NCBI GenBank assembly: GCA_018714575.1
Contig: DVNF01000099.1
Span: 1-8,598, forward strand
DNA: 8,598 bases
Reading direction: 5' to 3'
Source: Candidatus Stercoripulliclostridium merdigallinarum
GTDB lineage: Bacteria; Bacillota; Clostridia; Christensenellales; DTU072
Shown: piece after piece, positions 1 through 7,819 of the stretch
How positions within the stretch are numbered: position 1 is the stretch's first letter
Layout: each line of letters begins with the position of its first letter
Made by a program: the position numbers and the translations under genes
The notes under the pieces: generated by a model
Database searches by the model: none
The model's input: only the letters and a program-made list of their open reading frames with translations
What the model was told of the DNA's origin: nothing

Positions 1-2698
1 CTATACCGGCAGTGCCGAAACGGAATACGTCATCGAAAAAGCCGCCGCAACGGTAAGCTTTACCGATATGAATTCGGATACGGGCTATGTATTCAGCTAT
101 GACGGTTTGACTCATGCGGCAAAGGTTACGGTGTCCGACAACCTGACCGCTGCGGACGTCATAATTACCTATTATAACTCTAACGGAAACGAGGTTTCGG
201 TACCCGGTAACCCCGGCGTTTACAGAGTAGTAGCCGAAATTTCCGACAATAACCATTTCGGCTCTGCCGAAACGACTTTGACGATAAACCGCGCCGAGAT
301 CAGAGTTACCACTTATCCCACGGTCGATTCGATCAAGTACGGCACGAAAGTAGGCGCCGCTAACGTAAGCAGTAACTTCGTGGTACATACCACGGGCTTT
401 GATTCGGTTGTGGCAGGGCGCTTTGAGGCGGTGGCTCCCGACGCGATATTGAATGCCGGCACACATTCGGTGCAGTACAGGTTTGTCCCCGAATTGGATT
501 ATTATAATCCGTTGACGGTTACCTTGACCGTTACGGTGGAAAAGGCGGCTATCGCGATCGAAGTCATGTCGCCCACGGAATATCCGCTGATCTATGACGG
601 CACTCCCAAACAGCCCGTAGTTATTTCGGACAGCGGCATTTCCTATAGGGTACAGTTCAGAAACGAAGCCGGCGTCGCGTTGCCCACGGCTCCGACTCCG
701 GCAGGAAACTATTCCGTGACTTATACCATAGACGACGTCAACTACACGGGAACCAATACAGTCGAATTTACCGTTGAAAAAGCCTCTTTGTTAGTCGGTC
801 AATCTGTTTTACCGAGTTCGGTGGACGTCCGATACGGCGCAAAGATTTCTTCCGGTATCTTTAGCGGTACCATGGTGTACGTGAACGGCGCAGGCGGTAT
901 ATCCGGTAGCTTCGTGTTCGACGACGGCGAAGCCGTTTTGGGCAACGTCGGAGTTTACCCGGACAGAGGTTATACGTTTATTCCGAACGACAGCGCGAAC
1001 TATTCCTCTTACCGCGGCAAAGTCGACGTCAACGTCATAAAAGCCAACGCTTTGGTAACGGGCAACAACGTATTCAACTATGTTTACGGCGACGACCTGA
1101 GGGCAGAAGCTCCGTACCTGACGTTTACCACCGAGCCCGGCAACATGAATTTGGTTTCCGCCGATTTCGACGAATGGATCGACGGATTGACTAACGGCAT
1201 TACGGACGGTTTGGTCACCAGGACTTTTACCGCTACGGTGGATAACCAAAACTATACCGGCTCCAGGGAGTTTACGATAATCATCAACCCCAGACCCGTT
1301 AAATTGGTATACAGAATTATGGGTACGGGCGGCGTTATGACCGAGGTCACCGATCAGATCACGGTTAACTTCGGCGCTGCCACCGAATTCAGCGTCGGGA
1401 TCGACATCAATTCTTTGCCGCCCGGCTTGCTGACCTCGGACGAGATAAATCAAATGCAAAACGGCTTGATCGTCAGATACCACGACTATGTAGATATTAT
1501 GGCTAACCTGGGCGAAGGAAGTACCGTCAGACCCAACGCGGTTGGCGAATATATCGTTTCCGTCAGCATGGGATTGACTAACTTGTTCACCGTTGACGAA
1601 GAAACCAAATATATCGACTATACCGTAAACCGCGGCAACGTAGAATCCATAGCCTTTAATACGGCGGTACTGACTCAGACTTACGGTAATTCGATCACCG
1701 TACCGGGAGTCATTACCGTGCCCGGCAATATCGCCGTGGAAGTGCGTTTCGACGGCTTGGAATACATTCCCGACACTGCCGGCGAATATCCCATCTCTGC
1801 GGTAGTCGTCGATCCCAACTACAACCCCGTTACCGTCAACGGTATGCTGAGGATACTGCCTAAGGAAATTCCGATAATCAACCCGGTGGCTTACGACAAA
1901 GCTTACGACGGCTTGGCTAACATCAGGGTCACGGCGGAACTAGGCGGCATTATAGTAGGCGACGAGGTTACTTTAAGCCTGACGGCGATGACGGAAAACG
2001 GCTCCGCCGAGGTAGGAGTGCACCGCGTAGTGTTGACCTCCTGGACTTTGGGCGGCTTGGACGCGGGTAACTATACCGTCCGAGAACCCGTCTACAACCT
2101 GACGGCAAAGATAACCTCTAATATTGTAGTCGACCCCAATACCGAATCGTACATCACGACCGAAGGCGGCTTCTCGTCCAATATCACCGTGGACTTTTCA
2201 GAAGTTCGCGAGGCGCGTAACGAAACCAACTTCTTTACGAGGTTATTCGGGCAGAAAGCCACCGTTCAAACGATTTCGATCAGGGAAAACGGAATAAACA
2301 AAGTTTTGGATAAACGCGTTAAGTTCTATGTCAGGATCCCGGACGAGTACCTTGGCAGTAAGAATTTGGTGGTCGAAGGTTTGGGCAATCTTGCAAACGT
2401 CAGTTCGTTTACCAGGGAGGGTAACTATATCACCTTCTATGCCGACACTTCGGGAGAAATAGTATTCTATACTACCGACTTCCCGTATTGGATAATCATA
2501 GTTATTGCCGTTATCGCAATAGTCGTGCTGGGCATAATCGTGATATTGATCGCGGCGCCGCTAAGGCGCAGAAAACGTATTCCCGACGGCGCCAGAAAGA
2601 TTTACAAATGGCGCGAGGAATCAGGCAGCGTGGAGGAGGCTTACAGGCGCAAGGTCAAAGCGCAGATCGAGGACAAGAAGCGCAAATGGAGATACTGA
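1..2698 (+). CDS. Tandem MBG/YDG-module surface protein, C-terminal membrane anchor (5'-truncated)
   Basis: The reading frame is open from the left edge (first full codon at 2-4), so the true start and signal peptide lie outside the window; the ATG at 68 is internal. The visible 898 residues are a series of beta-rich modules of roughly 80-115 residues. They open with Y-G or Y-D-G signatures (e.g. YDGTPK, KAYDGLAN) and end in an NY(T)G...V(E/N)(K/R)A signature. This is the pattern of MBG/YDG-type bacterial Ig-like repeats known from large surface adhesin-like proteins. After the modules comes a non-repetitive domain (about residues 705-825), one hydrophobic helix (about 830-852, starting WIIIVIAVIAIVV), and a basic tail of about 45 residues rich in K/R. 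No LPXTG motif is seen, so it is anchored by the helix rather than by sortase. Its 3' end overlaps the next gene by 13 nt. A stalk or adhesin role is inferred; the ligand is unknown. Confidence 0.85.
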   Translation, partial: YTGSAETEYVIEKAAATVSFTDMNSDTGYVFSYDGLTHAAKVTVSDNLTAADVIITYYNSNGNEVSVPGNPGVYRVVAEISDNNHFGSAETTLTINRAEIRVTTYPTVDSIKYGTKVGAANVSSNFVVHTTGFDSVVAGRFEAVAPDAILNAGTHSVQYRFVPELDYYNPLTVTLTVTVEKAAIAIEVMSPTEYPLIYDGTPKQPVVISDSGISYRVQFRNEAGVALPTAPTPAGNYSVTYTIDDVNYTGTNTVEFTVEKASLLVGQSVLPSSVDVRYGAKISSGIFSGTMVYVNGAGGISGSFVFDDGEAVLGNVGVYPDRGYTFIPNDSANYSSYRGKVDVNVIKANALVTGNNVFNYVYGDDLRAEAPYLTFTTEPGNMNLVSADFDEWIDGLTNGITDGLVTRTFTATVDNQNYTGSREFTIIINPRPVKLVYRIMGTGGVMTEVTDQITVNFGAATEFSVGIDINSLPPGLLTSDEINQMQNGLIVRYHDYVDIMANLGEGSTVRPNAVGEYIVSVSMGLTNLFTVDEETKYIDYTVNRGNVESIAFNTAVLTQTYGNSITVPGVITVPGNIAVEVRFDGLEYIPDTAGEYPISAVVVDPNYNPVTVNGMLRILPKEIPIINPVAYDKAYDGLANIRVTAELGGIIVGDEVTLSLTAMTENGSAEVGVHRVVLTSWTLGGLDAGNYTVREPVYNLTAKITSNIVVDPNTESYITTEGGFSSNITVDFSEVREARNETNFFTRLFGQKATVQTISIRENGINKVLDKRVKFYVRIPDEYLGSKNLVVEGLGNLANVSSFTREGNYITFYADTSGEIVFYTTDFPYWIIIVIAVIAIVVLGIIVILIAAPLRRRKRIPDGARKIYKWREESGSVEEAYRRKVKAQIEDKKRKWRY
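2..2125 (+). repeat. Degenerate tandem Ig-like (MBG/YDG) protein modules
   Basis: At protein level about nine module ends can be counted. Each has an aromatic N/D-Y-x-G type turn followed by a beta strand and a K/R-A or K/R-P linker: YTGSAETEYVIEKA, HFGSAETTLTINRA, VTLTVTVEKA, NYTGTNTVEFTVEKA, VDVNVIKA, NYTGSREFTIIINPR, YTVNRG, MLRILPKE and NYTVREPVYNLTAKI. Spacing is mostly about 80 residues, with a longer interval between roughly residues 425 and 540. The last module (about 1880-2110) looks YDG-like (KAYDG, then L-GG-I-VGDEV, then GLDAGNYTV). The copies differ strongly at nucleotide level, so this is an old, diverged array. Confidence 0.75.
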
Positions 2699-4686
2699 AA
2701 AAAACAAAAAAAGCTTTTCCTTTAATAGCCTTTCTATCGCTGTTACTGATAGCAGCAATCATTTCCGGGAATTCGCATGCCGTATTCCCGGCTTTTGCCG
2801 ATAACCAAACGGCGGTCGGAGGCGGATCGTTGCAAATATACATAGCCCCGATGGCTTCGAACGAATCTTCTAAGGATCCGGTCCCGTCTTTCTATTCCGG
2901 AGGCATTTGGGGCACCAACGCCGACACCGGTGAATCGTCCGTTTTGAACGGAGCGGTATTGTCCGTAAAAGTCCCCGCAAACGTAGACGCGTTCGTCGCA
3001 TACGATTTGGATACCGCCGGGGAAATTTGGGCGATACGGGGCGAGGACGAAATAAACGGAGTGCCTTATTTAAAATTGGATCATTCGTCTGAAGCTCTGC
3101 AAACCAACCGCGATTACGACCAAGTTGTCGGGGATTCCACCGTCGGCGAATATTACCCCATGTCCTGGCGGTATGAAGGGGAATCGGGGGATCATACTCA
3201 AAGGCAGTATATCTTCAGGCTGGGCGCCGCAGGCACGTTGTCAGTCAGAGTCACCGACGGCACGAATGTAAACGAACAAGATTATGTCGTCGCCAACATA
3301 GATTGGACGGGCGCTCAACCCGTCTATAACGAAGCTGTCGGCGGATATATGATGGGATTACAGACGGGGACTGCGAACGGTATGCCGACTTATGCAGTCA
3401 GAATAGATTTTACCGACGCGTTTCCGAATACCGCGCCGTATTCGGCGGCTTCCGGTATCAAGGAAATATATGTGTTGCGCTTTGACGACAGTCTGACCGA
3501 TTCCGCAGAGGACGAAGTTCCCGATTTCACGACCGAGGAATTGGAAGATTTGGTAAAAGAACATACCGCATATCAAACCGGGTTCAACAGCTCCGTCAGA
3601 AACGCTACCGTAAGGTTCGACCTGCAAAATGACGGTTGGTATTATTACTATACTATCGACGGAGTCGGCAATATATCTATAGGTCCGTTATTGGATAACA
3701 AGTTGGAAATTTCGGGCGACCCGGACTATATCATCAAAGCCGAAGTAGGCGGCGGCACAATAGTCGATTATAACGTAAAAAGCAACATCGAAGCCGCCGA
3801 AGCGTTGATTAGAGAACACGCTCCCGGCACCGAAAACGCGGTTACGGAAAAATTGTACGACGATGTCAACGAAGCTTTGGCGCAGTTGACGTTTGCTTTC
3901 AGGACTTTGGGCGATACCGAAGAAGCGCTATTGAAAAAAGGGGAGTTGTATTTTGAATTCTTTAACGGAGTCTACGCTACCCTTTTATCGGCGGTGGAAT
4001 CGGGCGAGGAGTTCGTTTCGTTTGAAGTGATCAACGATTACTTGGTAAACGGCGAATTTTCTGTCGGCGAAGTCGAAGGAGCGGTGCAGGGGAAACCCGG
4101 TGACGAAGTAATGGTCAGGATCAGCCTGGGCGGAATAGACCGAGGTATGGACGGATATAACGAAATCCGCTCAGCCGCAGGCAACAACGGAAAAATAATC
4201 AGGATAGATTATATTCTGTATTTAAACGGCGAACCGATGACTTCGGACGCCGTGGCAGGTAGTTTTATCTTAGATTATAAACATGAATCCGGCGTCGATT
4301 GCGTGTTCGTGAAGCAATCGGACGGGATATATGTAAAAGCAAATATCCCCGGCGCGAACTTTGACAGAATAATGCTCGGCGGCGCCTCGGGTACGATATA
4401 TCTGGTGATAGACGGCGAAGATAACGCAACACCTTACTGGGTATGGATAATAGTAGGGATCGCCGCCGCGCTGATGATTGCCGCAGCAGTAACTTTAATC
4501 GTTTTAAAACGGAAAGGTATTATAGGCAAGAAAGCGAAACGGAATCCCGAAAAGCCCAAAACAGTAACCGATACCGTTAAAAAGCAATCGCAAAAGTCAG
4601 CCGTAAACAATAAAAGCGGCAACGTCGAAACAGACGAAAACGGGCGCGCTGACCGCCTATCCCAAAAAGGAGATTACGACGATTAG
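2686..4686 (+). CDS. Secreted protein with C-terminal membrane anchor, unknown function
   Basis: The 666-residue product is not recognised. The start at 2686 is chosen because it directly precedes a typical signal peptide: basic MEILKKTKK, a hydrophobic core to about residue 27, and a likely signal peptidase site after AFA at residue 38. The longer frame back to 2488 only shadows gene 1. A GAGGA at 2669-2673 and the 13-nt overlap with gene 1 suggest translational coupling. The exported part is acidic. It has a beta-rich N-terminal half, a helix-rich stretch (about residues 364-450, alternating A/L/E heptad-like), and a second beta-rich region. A single hydrophobic helix (about 585-607, starting WVWIIVGIAAALMI) is followed by a K/R-rich and then hydrophilic tail of about 55 residues. 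The topology matches gene 1 (outside body, single C-terminal helix, basic tail), so both are probably displayed on the same membrane. No catalytic motif was identified. Confidence 0.85.
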   Translation: MEILKKTKKAFPLIAFLSLLLIAAIISGNSHAVFPAFADNQTAVGGGSLQIYIAPMASNESSKDPVPSFYSGGIWGTNADTGESSVLNGAVLSVKVPANVDAFVAYDLDTAGEIWAIRGEDEINGVPYLKLDHSSEALQTNRDYDQVVGDSTVGEYYPMSWRYEGESGDHTQRQYIFRLGAAGTLSVRVTDGTNVNEQDYVVANIDWTGAQPVYNEAVGGYMMGLQTGTANGMPTYAVRIDFTDAFPNTAPYSAASGIKEIYVLRFDDSLTDSAEDEVPDFTTEELEDLVKEHTAYQTGFNSSVRNATVRFDLQNDGWYYYYTIDGVGNISIGPLLDNKLEISGDPDYIIKAEVGGGTIVDYNVKSNIEAAEALIREHAPGTENAVTEKLYDDVNEALAQLTFAFRTLGDTEEALLKKGELYFEFFNGVYATLLSAVESGEEFVSFEVINDYLVNGEFSVGEVEGAVQGKPGDEVMVRISLGGIDRGMDGYNEIRSAAGNNGKIIRIDYILYLNGEPMTSDAVAGSFILDYKHESGVDCVFVKQSDGIYVKANIPGANFDRIMLGGASGTIYLVIDGEDNATPYWVWIIVGIAAALMIAAAVTLIVLKRKGIIGKKAKRNPEKPKTVTDTVKKQSQKSAVNNKSGNVETDENGRADRLSQKGDYDD

Positions 4687-4703
4687 GTCGGGAATAAAAG
4701 GAA

Positions 4704-5549
4704 ATGAAGTATTTTATCAAGACTTGTGAATACCTGTTCAAATTGGAAAAAGGAAAAAGGTTCTTTGTACTTTTCCTGTTTGCTCTGCCGATAGGCGTTG
4801 CGATAGCGGCGGCGATGCCGCAGGGATCGTTGATAAATTGGCTGTCCGATTTCAACGCCGCGACTTCCTTTCGGGAAGCTTGGTCGTATAACGGCAATAT
4901 CAACATATTGGTTTCCGGCTTAGCCGTACCGATAACTTTCGTGTTGATACTGTTTTTCCTCAGCGTAATGACTACCGTGATTTCGCGCAGTCTTCGCGTC
5001 GGAGTTTTCAAAGCCGAAAGCGTTTTCCGCGACTGTAACGAAAGCTTTATACCGGTGTTACAGGGGGCGTTCGGATATATCGTGACGGCGCTGCTGTTGA
5101 AAGTGCTGATGACGTTGTTGTTGCAACTGATCTCCCGTATAGAATTGGCGGTGATAGCCGCAATTCTGACGGCGATCGTGGCGGTAATAACTTACGTCGG
5201 ATTTTTCATGCTGTTGACTTTGGGGATTTTGTACCTTCCGTTCATGAGCTTTAACGGGTTAGGTACGTTCGAAGCGTTTATTCAGGCGGCGGGCAAGCTT
5301 TCGGGCGGAACTTACAGGCGTATGGCTTTCGCCGTCATTATCCCTTCGCTGATCGTGCCGGCTATCGGTATGGCGGTGGGAGTCGCTCACAGCTTGATCG
5401 CTTCCGTCATCGTCGAATCGGTGTTGAACGCAGTGTTGTTGACATATATAGTTACCTTGGCTTTCGTTTCGTATTACGAGATTCTGGGACTGACCAGGGA
5501 AGATTACCCAAGAGAATATTTCTACTACAAACCCCCCAGGAGGCGTTAG
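4704..5549 (+). CDS. Polytopic membrane protein, about six helices, unknown function
   Basis: The 281-residue protein is dominated by hydrophobic segments at about 19-37, 67-92, 117-143, 148-178, 207-228 and 238-258. The N-terminus is short and basic, and the C-terminus is charged and Tyr-rich, ending in PPRRR. Between helices 4 and 5 lies a more polar, probably amphipathic stretch (about 182-206). The start at 4704 is firm: an in-frame TAA lies at 4695-4697 and the next Met is residue 38. Possible ribosome sites are GGGA (4690-4693) or the AAGG just before the ATG. It begins 17 nt after gene 2 and ends 1 nt before gene 4, so co-transcription is likely. I see no ATP-binding or peptidase motif. 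A permease or accessory role for the surface proteins upstream is speculation. Confidence 0.85.
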   Translation: MKYFIKTCEYLFKLEKGKRFFVLFLFALPIGVAIAAAMPQGSLINWLSDFNAATSFREAWSYNGNINILVSGLAVPITFVLILFFLSVMTTVISRSLRVGVFKAESVFRDCNESFIPVLQGAFGYIVTALLLKVLMTLLLQLISRIELAVIAAILTAIVAVITYVGFFMLLTLGILYLPFMSFNGLGTFEAFIQAAGKLSGGTYRRMAFAVIIPSLIVPAIGMAVGVAHSLIASVIVESVLNAVLLTYIVTLAFVSYYEILGLTREDYPREYFYYKPPRRR

Positions 5550-5550
5550 T

Positions 5551-6426
5551 ATGAACCTTAGACACTCGCTGTCGCTGACGGTGTCGTCGGTGACGCTGAT
5601 ATTGAAAGTATTATTGTATACGACAGTGCTGTTTTTAATAGCTTTCGCGCTGTTCATGGCGATAACCGAACCGATTATCGAATCTTTCGGCTCGGAATTC
5701 GATATGATCGCCGAATTGCAGGAGGATTTTTCAGCCATGTTGCAAAGGGGCGATAACGGTCCTTTGCAAAATTTTATCAGCTCTAATTCGGACGAATTGG
5801 CCAGAACGGTGATATTGTATATATTGTTGTTTTTGCTGATACGTTTCGGCGTGGCGTTTTCATTGATCCCTACGGCGTTCGTTTTATACAACAAGATGAG
5901 CACCGGGTTCAACCAGGGCTTTATAAACGCCACCGTAGCTACGGGCGGCAAGGCGGCGCTGTATGCTTTGACTTATGCCGCTATCACCGTGCCGATGGAT
6001 CTGATAATCCTGATAATCGGTTATTATTTCGTAGGCTTTTTGGTAGGCACGATCGGAACAGTCGGATTGGCGATAGGAACGCTGTGTACAATGGCTTTGG
6101 CGGCTTTCAGACTGTCGCTGACCGCCGGGTGGGCGCCCGAAATGATTGCGGAAAATTTAAAATTTTCGGTCTCCGTCAAACGCTTTTTCGCTAATTTCAA
6201 TTGGAACTACGTAAAGGAGATCTATCCGTCCATACTGATGATGTTCATTACGGTGACAGGGATCGTTGCCACCACGGCTGTACCCACGATAGGCATCATT
6301 CCTATTTTCGTACTGCCTTGCTGTTTCGTGTGGTACACGGCTATATCGGCGGTAGGCTACTTTAACTGTAAAAAACGTAAATACTACATCGACGAAAGGG
6401 TGATCGACCCGAACGACAGATTCTAG
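5551..6426 (+). CDS. Polytopic membrane protein, about six helices, unknown function
   Basis: The 291-residue protein has hydrophobic segments at about 14-38, 84-113, 132-164, 165-192, 224-240 and 243-269. A polar, mostly extramembrane loop (about 40-83) follows helix 1, a polar stretch (about 193-223) separates helices 4 and 5, and the tail is charged (KKRKYYIDERVIDPNDRF). A strong AGGAGG at 5538-5543 sits 7 nt before the ATG, inside the last codons of gene 3, and the two genes are separated by one base, so they should be made together. Size and helix layout resemble gene 3, which suggests a paralogous or heteromeric pair, although residue identity by eye is low. No family was recognised with confidence. 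Confidence 0.85.
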   Translation: MNLRHSLSLTVSSVTLILKVLLYTTVLFLIAFALFMAITEPIIESFGSEFDMIAELQEDFSAMLQRGDNGPLQNFISSNSDELARTVILYILLFLLIRFGVAFSLIPTAFVLYNKMSTGFNQGFINATVATGGKAALYALTYAAITVPMDLIILIIGYYFVGFLVGTIGTVGLAIGTLCTMALAAFRLSLTAGWAPEMIAENLKFSVSVKRFFANFNWNYVKEIYPSILMMFITVTGIVATTAVPTIGIIPIFVLPCCFVWYTAISAVGYFNCKKRKYYIDERVIDPNDRF

Positions 6427-6459
6427 GTTTCGACATATAGAAAACTTGCGGAGTAAAAT

Positions 6460-7695
6460 ATGAAAATTGGCTACGATCATACCGAAATAGAGTTCAACCC
6501 ACCGGCGGAGCGTCTGTTGGGAGTGCTGTTGCCGAATGCCGTCGAAGTAGAAAGGACGGGAGCGGCAGCCGTAGAATACGCTTTGGATCACCCGATAGGC
6601 GATAAGAAGGTAGAGGAAAAAGTTACTCCCGGCGAAAAAGTCTGCATTATCGCTTCGGACATTACCCGCCCCATGCCCTCGGCAATAGCTTTGCCGCCGC
6701 TGATAAAGCGCCTGAACGCCGCGGGCATTCCCGACGACGACATAGTTATCGTTTTCGGCTTGGGCAGTCACAGACGGCACACCGAGGAAGAAAAAAAATA
6801 TTTGGCAGGGGAATTGTACGGCAGGATAGAATGTATCGATTCCGATCCCGACGACGTGGTCAGATTGGGAGTAACAAAGCACGGGACGCCTGTGGATATT
6901 TTCCGCCGAGTCGTTGAATCCGATTTTATCATCTGTACCGGGAACATAGAATACCATTATTTTGCAGGATATTCGGGCGGAGCAAAGGCGGTAATGCCGG
7001 GAGTATCGACTCCCGCCGCCATCAGAGTCAACCACAGCATGATGGTGGGTGCCGACGCATACGCCGGGAATATCTTTAGCCCCGTCCGAGCCGACATAGA
7101 GGAAGCAGGCGATATTTTGGGCATAGATTATATCCTGAACGCCGTTTTGGACGAACACAAAAGGATAATATACGCCGTGGCGGGGGACGTCACGGCAGCT
7201 CACCGCGACGGAGCGGCTTTTCTGGATAAGCTGTACAGAGTGCCGTTACGTCGGCGCGCCGACATAGTCGTCGTTTCCCCCGGCGGATATCCGAAAGATC
7301 AAAACATGTACCAGGCGCAAAAAGCGTTGGACAATTCCAAACACGCGGTACGCGACGGCGGCACGATCATTTGGGTGGCAGGTTGCAAGGAAGGTTTGGG
7401 CAGCGCGCTGTTCGAAAAGTGGATGACGGAATACACTCCCGACCAAATGATAGAAAATATAAAGCGCGATTTTAAATTGGGGGCGCATAAAGCGGCGGCA
7501 ATCGCTTTGGTCATGAAAAAAGCCGATATATATCTGGTATCGGAATTGGACGACGGATTAGTTACTTCCATGGGATTTAAGCCGTTTAAAAGTTTGGACG
7601 ACGCGTTCTTGGCGGCAACCGCCGCGCAGGGAGATGATTCCAAAATTTACGTCATGCCTTACGGCGGCTCGACGTTGCCGATATTCGAAGGTTAA
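6460..7695 (+). CDS. larA: LarA-family nickel-dependent 2-hydroxyacid racemase/epimerase
   Basis: The 411-residue product matches the full-length LarA family (L. plantarum lactate racemase is about 424 residues). LarA uses a nickel-pincer nucleotide (NPN) cofactor bound covalently to a lysine and interconverts 2-hydroxyacid stereoisomers by hydride transfer. Visible family residues are DITRP (67-71), GSHRRHT (102-108, His104 ~ His108), EYHYFAGYSGGAKAVMPG (164-181, with His166 ~ His174 and the NPN-attachment Lys176 ~ Lys184), NH at 191-192 (His192 ~ the nickel ligand His200), and YQAQKAL (284-290, with Tyr284, Gln285 and Lys288 ~ Tyr294, Gln295 and Lys298). The active-site set therefore looks intact. 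GGAG at 6450-6453 lies 6 nt before the ATG. The gene follows gene 4 by 33 nt without a terminator. No larB, larC or larE cofactor genes are in the window. The substrate cannot be fixed: the family includes lactate, malate, phenyllactate and sugar-acid enzymes. Confidence 0.9.
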   Translation: MKIGYDHTEIEFNPPAERLLGVLLPNAVEVERTGAAAVEYALDHPIGDKKVEEKVTPGEKVCIIASDITRPMPSAIALPPLIKRLNAAGIPDDDIVIVFGLGSHRRHTEEEKKYLAGELYGRIECIDSDPDDVVRLGVTKHGTPVDIFRRVVESDFIICTGNIEYHYFAGYSGGAKAVMPGVSTPAAIRVNHSMMVGADAYAGNIFSPVRADIEEAGDILGIDYILNAVLDEHKRIIYAVAGDVTAAHRDGAAFLDKLYRVPLRRRADIVVVSPGGYPKDQNMYQAQKALDNSKHAVRDGGTIIWVAGCKEGLGSALFEKWMTEYTPDQMIENIKRDFKLGAHKAAAIALVMKKADIYLVSELDDGLVTSMGFKPFKSLDDAFLAATAAQGDDSKIYVMPYGGSTLPIFEG

Positions 7696-7696
7696 G

Positions 7697-7717
7697 ATAA
7701 AAAACGCAAAAAAATCG
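7697..7717 (+). promoter_or_regulatory. A-rich tract upstream of the -35, possible UP element
   Basis: The segment between the racemase stop codon and the -35 box is almost all A, broken only by short CGC and TCG. Such tracts can contact the RNA polymerase alpha subunit. It contains no hairpin, so it is not a terminator for the racemase gene. Confidence 0.35.
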
Positions 7718-7746
7718 TTGACAAACGGGTACGGGGAGAATATTAT
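7718..7746 (+). promoter_or_regulatory. Near-consensus sigma70/sigmaA-type promoter for the pheA leader
   Basis: TTGACA (7718-7723) is a perfect -35 box. It is followed by an optimal 17-nt spacer and TATTAT (7741-7746), one base from the consensus -10. Initiation is expected about 6-8 nt beyond the -10, at roughly 7751-7754. That coincides with the ATG of the Phe-rich leader ORF (7754-7756). The promoter gives pheA its own transcription unit, separate from the racemase gene. Confidence 0.85.
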
Positions 7747-7753
7747 TTAAAGT

Positions 7754-7819
7754 ATGAAATACGTTACCTTCGGCTTTAGCTTTTTCGGATTTATCTTTGC
7801 GGAAAACGCAAATGCTTGA
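7754..7819 (+). CDS. Phe-rich attenuator leader peptide (21 aa), pheL-like
   Basis: This short ORF starts with ATG at 7754 and stops with TGA at 7817-7819. Residues 6-15 read FGFSFFGFIF: six Phe in ten codons (four TTT, two TTC). It lies between a strong promoter and an intrinsic terminator, directly upstream of pheA. In ribosome-mediated attenuation, ribosomes that stall on such codons when charged tRNA-Phe is scarce change leader RNA folding; E. coli PheL is the classical case. There is no Shine-Dalgarno at normal spacing. The only candidate, GGGGAG at 7733-7738, is 15 nt away and lies in the promoter spacer, so it would be absent from mRNA made at this promoter. Leaderless translation is therefore likely. 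The peptide itself probably has no function after synthesis. It resembles pheL in role, but homology is not claimed. Confidence 0.85.
   Translation: MKYVTFGFSFFGFIFAENANA

Noticed and set aside
68..70. ATG at 68 as the start of gene 1
   Set aside because: The frame is open back to position 2 and the preceding residues (YTGSAETEYVIEKA) fit a module end, so the gene begins upstream of the window.
809..1483. 224-codon open frame on the minus strand
   Set aside because: It is antisense to the repeat-module region, has no motif, and no ribosome site was evident. It is explained by codon bias of the + strand gene.
2488..2685. N-terminal extension of gene 2 from the ATG at 2488
   Set aside because: It lies wholly inside gene 1 in another frame, has a Gly/Arg/Gln-rich composition typical of a shadow frame, and would bury the clear signal peptide that begins at the ATG at 2686.
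5259..5951. 230-codon open frame on the minus strand
   Set aside because: It crosses the junction of the two membrane-protein genes antisense. Its translation is a shadow of hydrophobic codons on the + strand and shows no family signature.
6157..7203. 348-codon open frame on the minus strand
   Set aside because: It spans the gene 4/larA junction antisense to a well-supported LarA coding region. Its translation has no recognisable motif and is rich in His, Tyr, Val and Arg, as expected of a mirror frame.
7696..7717. Dedicated terminator for the racemase gene
   Set aside because: The segment is A-rich with no inverted repeat or T tract on the + strand. The first hairpin terminator is the attenuator at 7849-7876.
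7754..7819. Leader ORF as an ordinary small hydrophobic protein or toxin
   Set aside because: Its stop codon and Phe codons are positioned exactly against the alternative RNA pairings upstream of pheA, which an attenuator explains better. There is no charged flank or membrane-length helix typical of small toxins.
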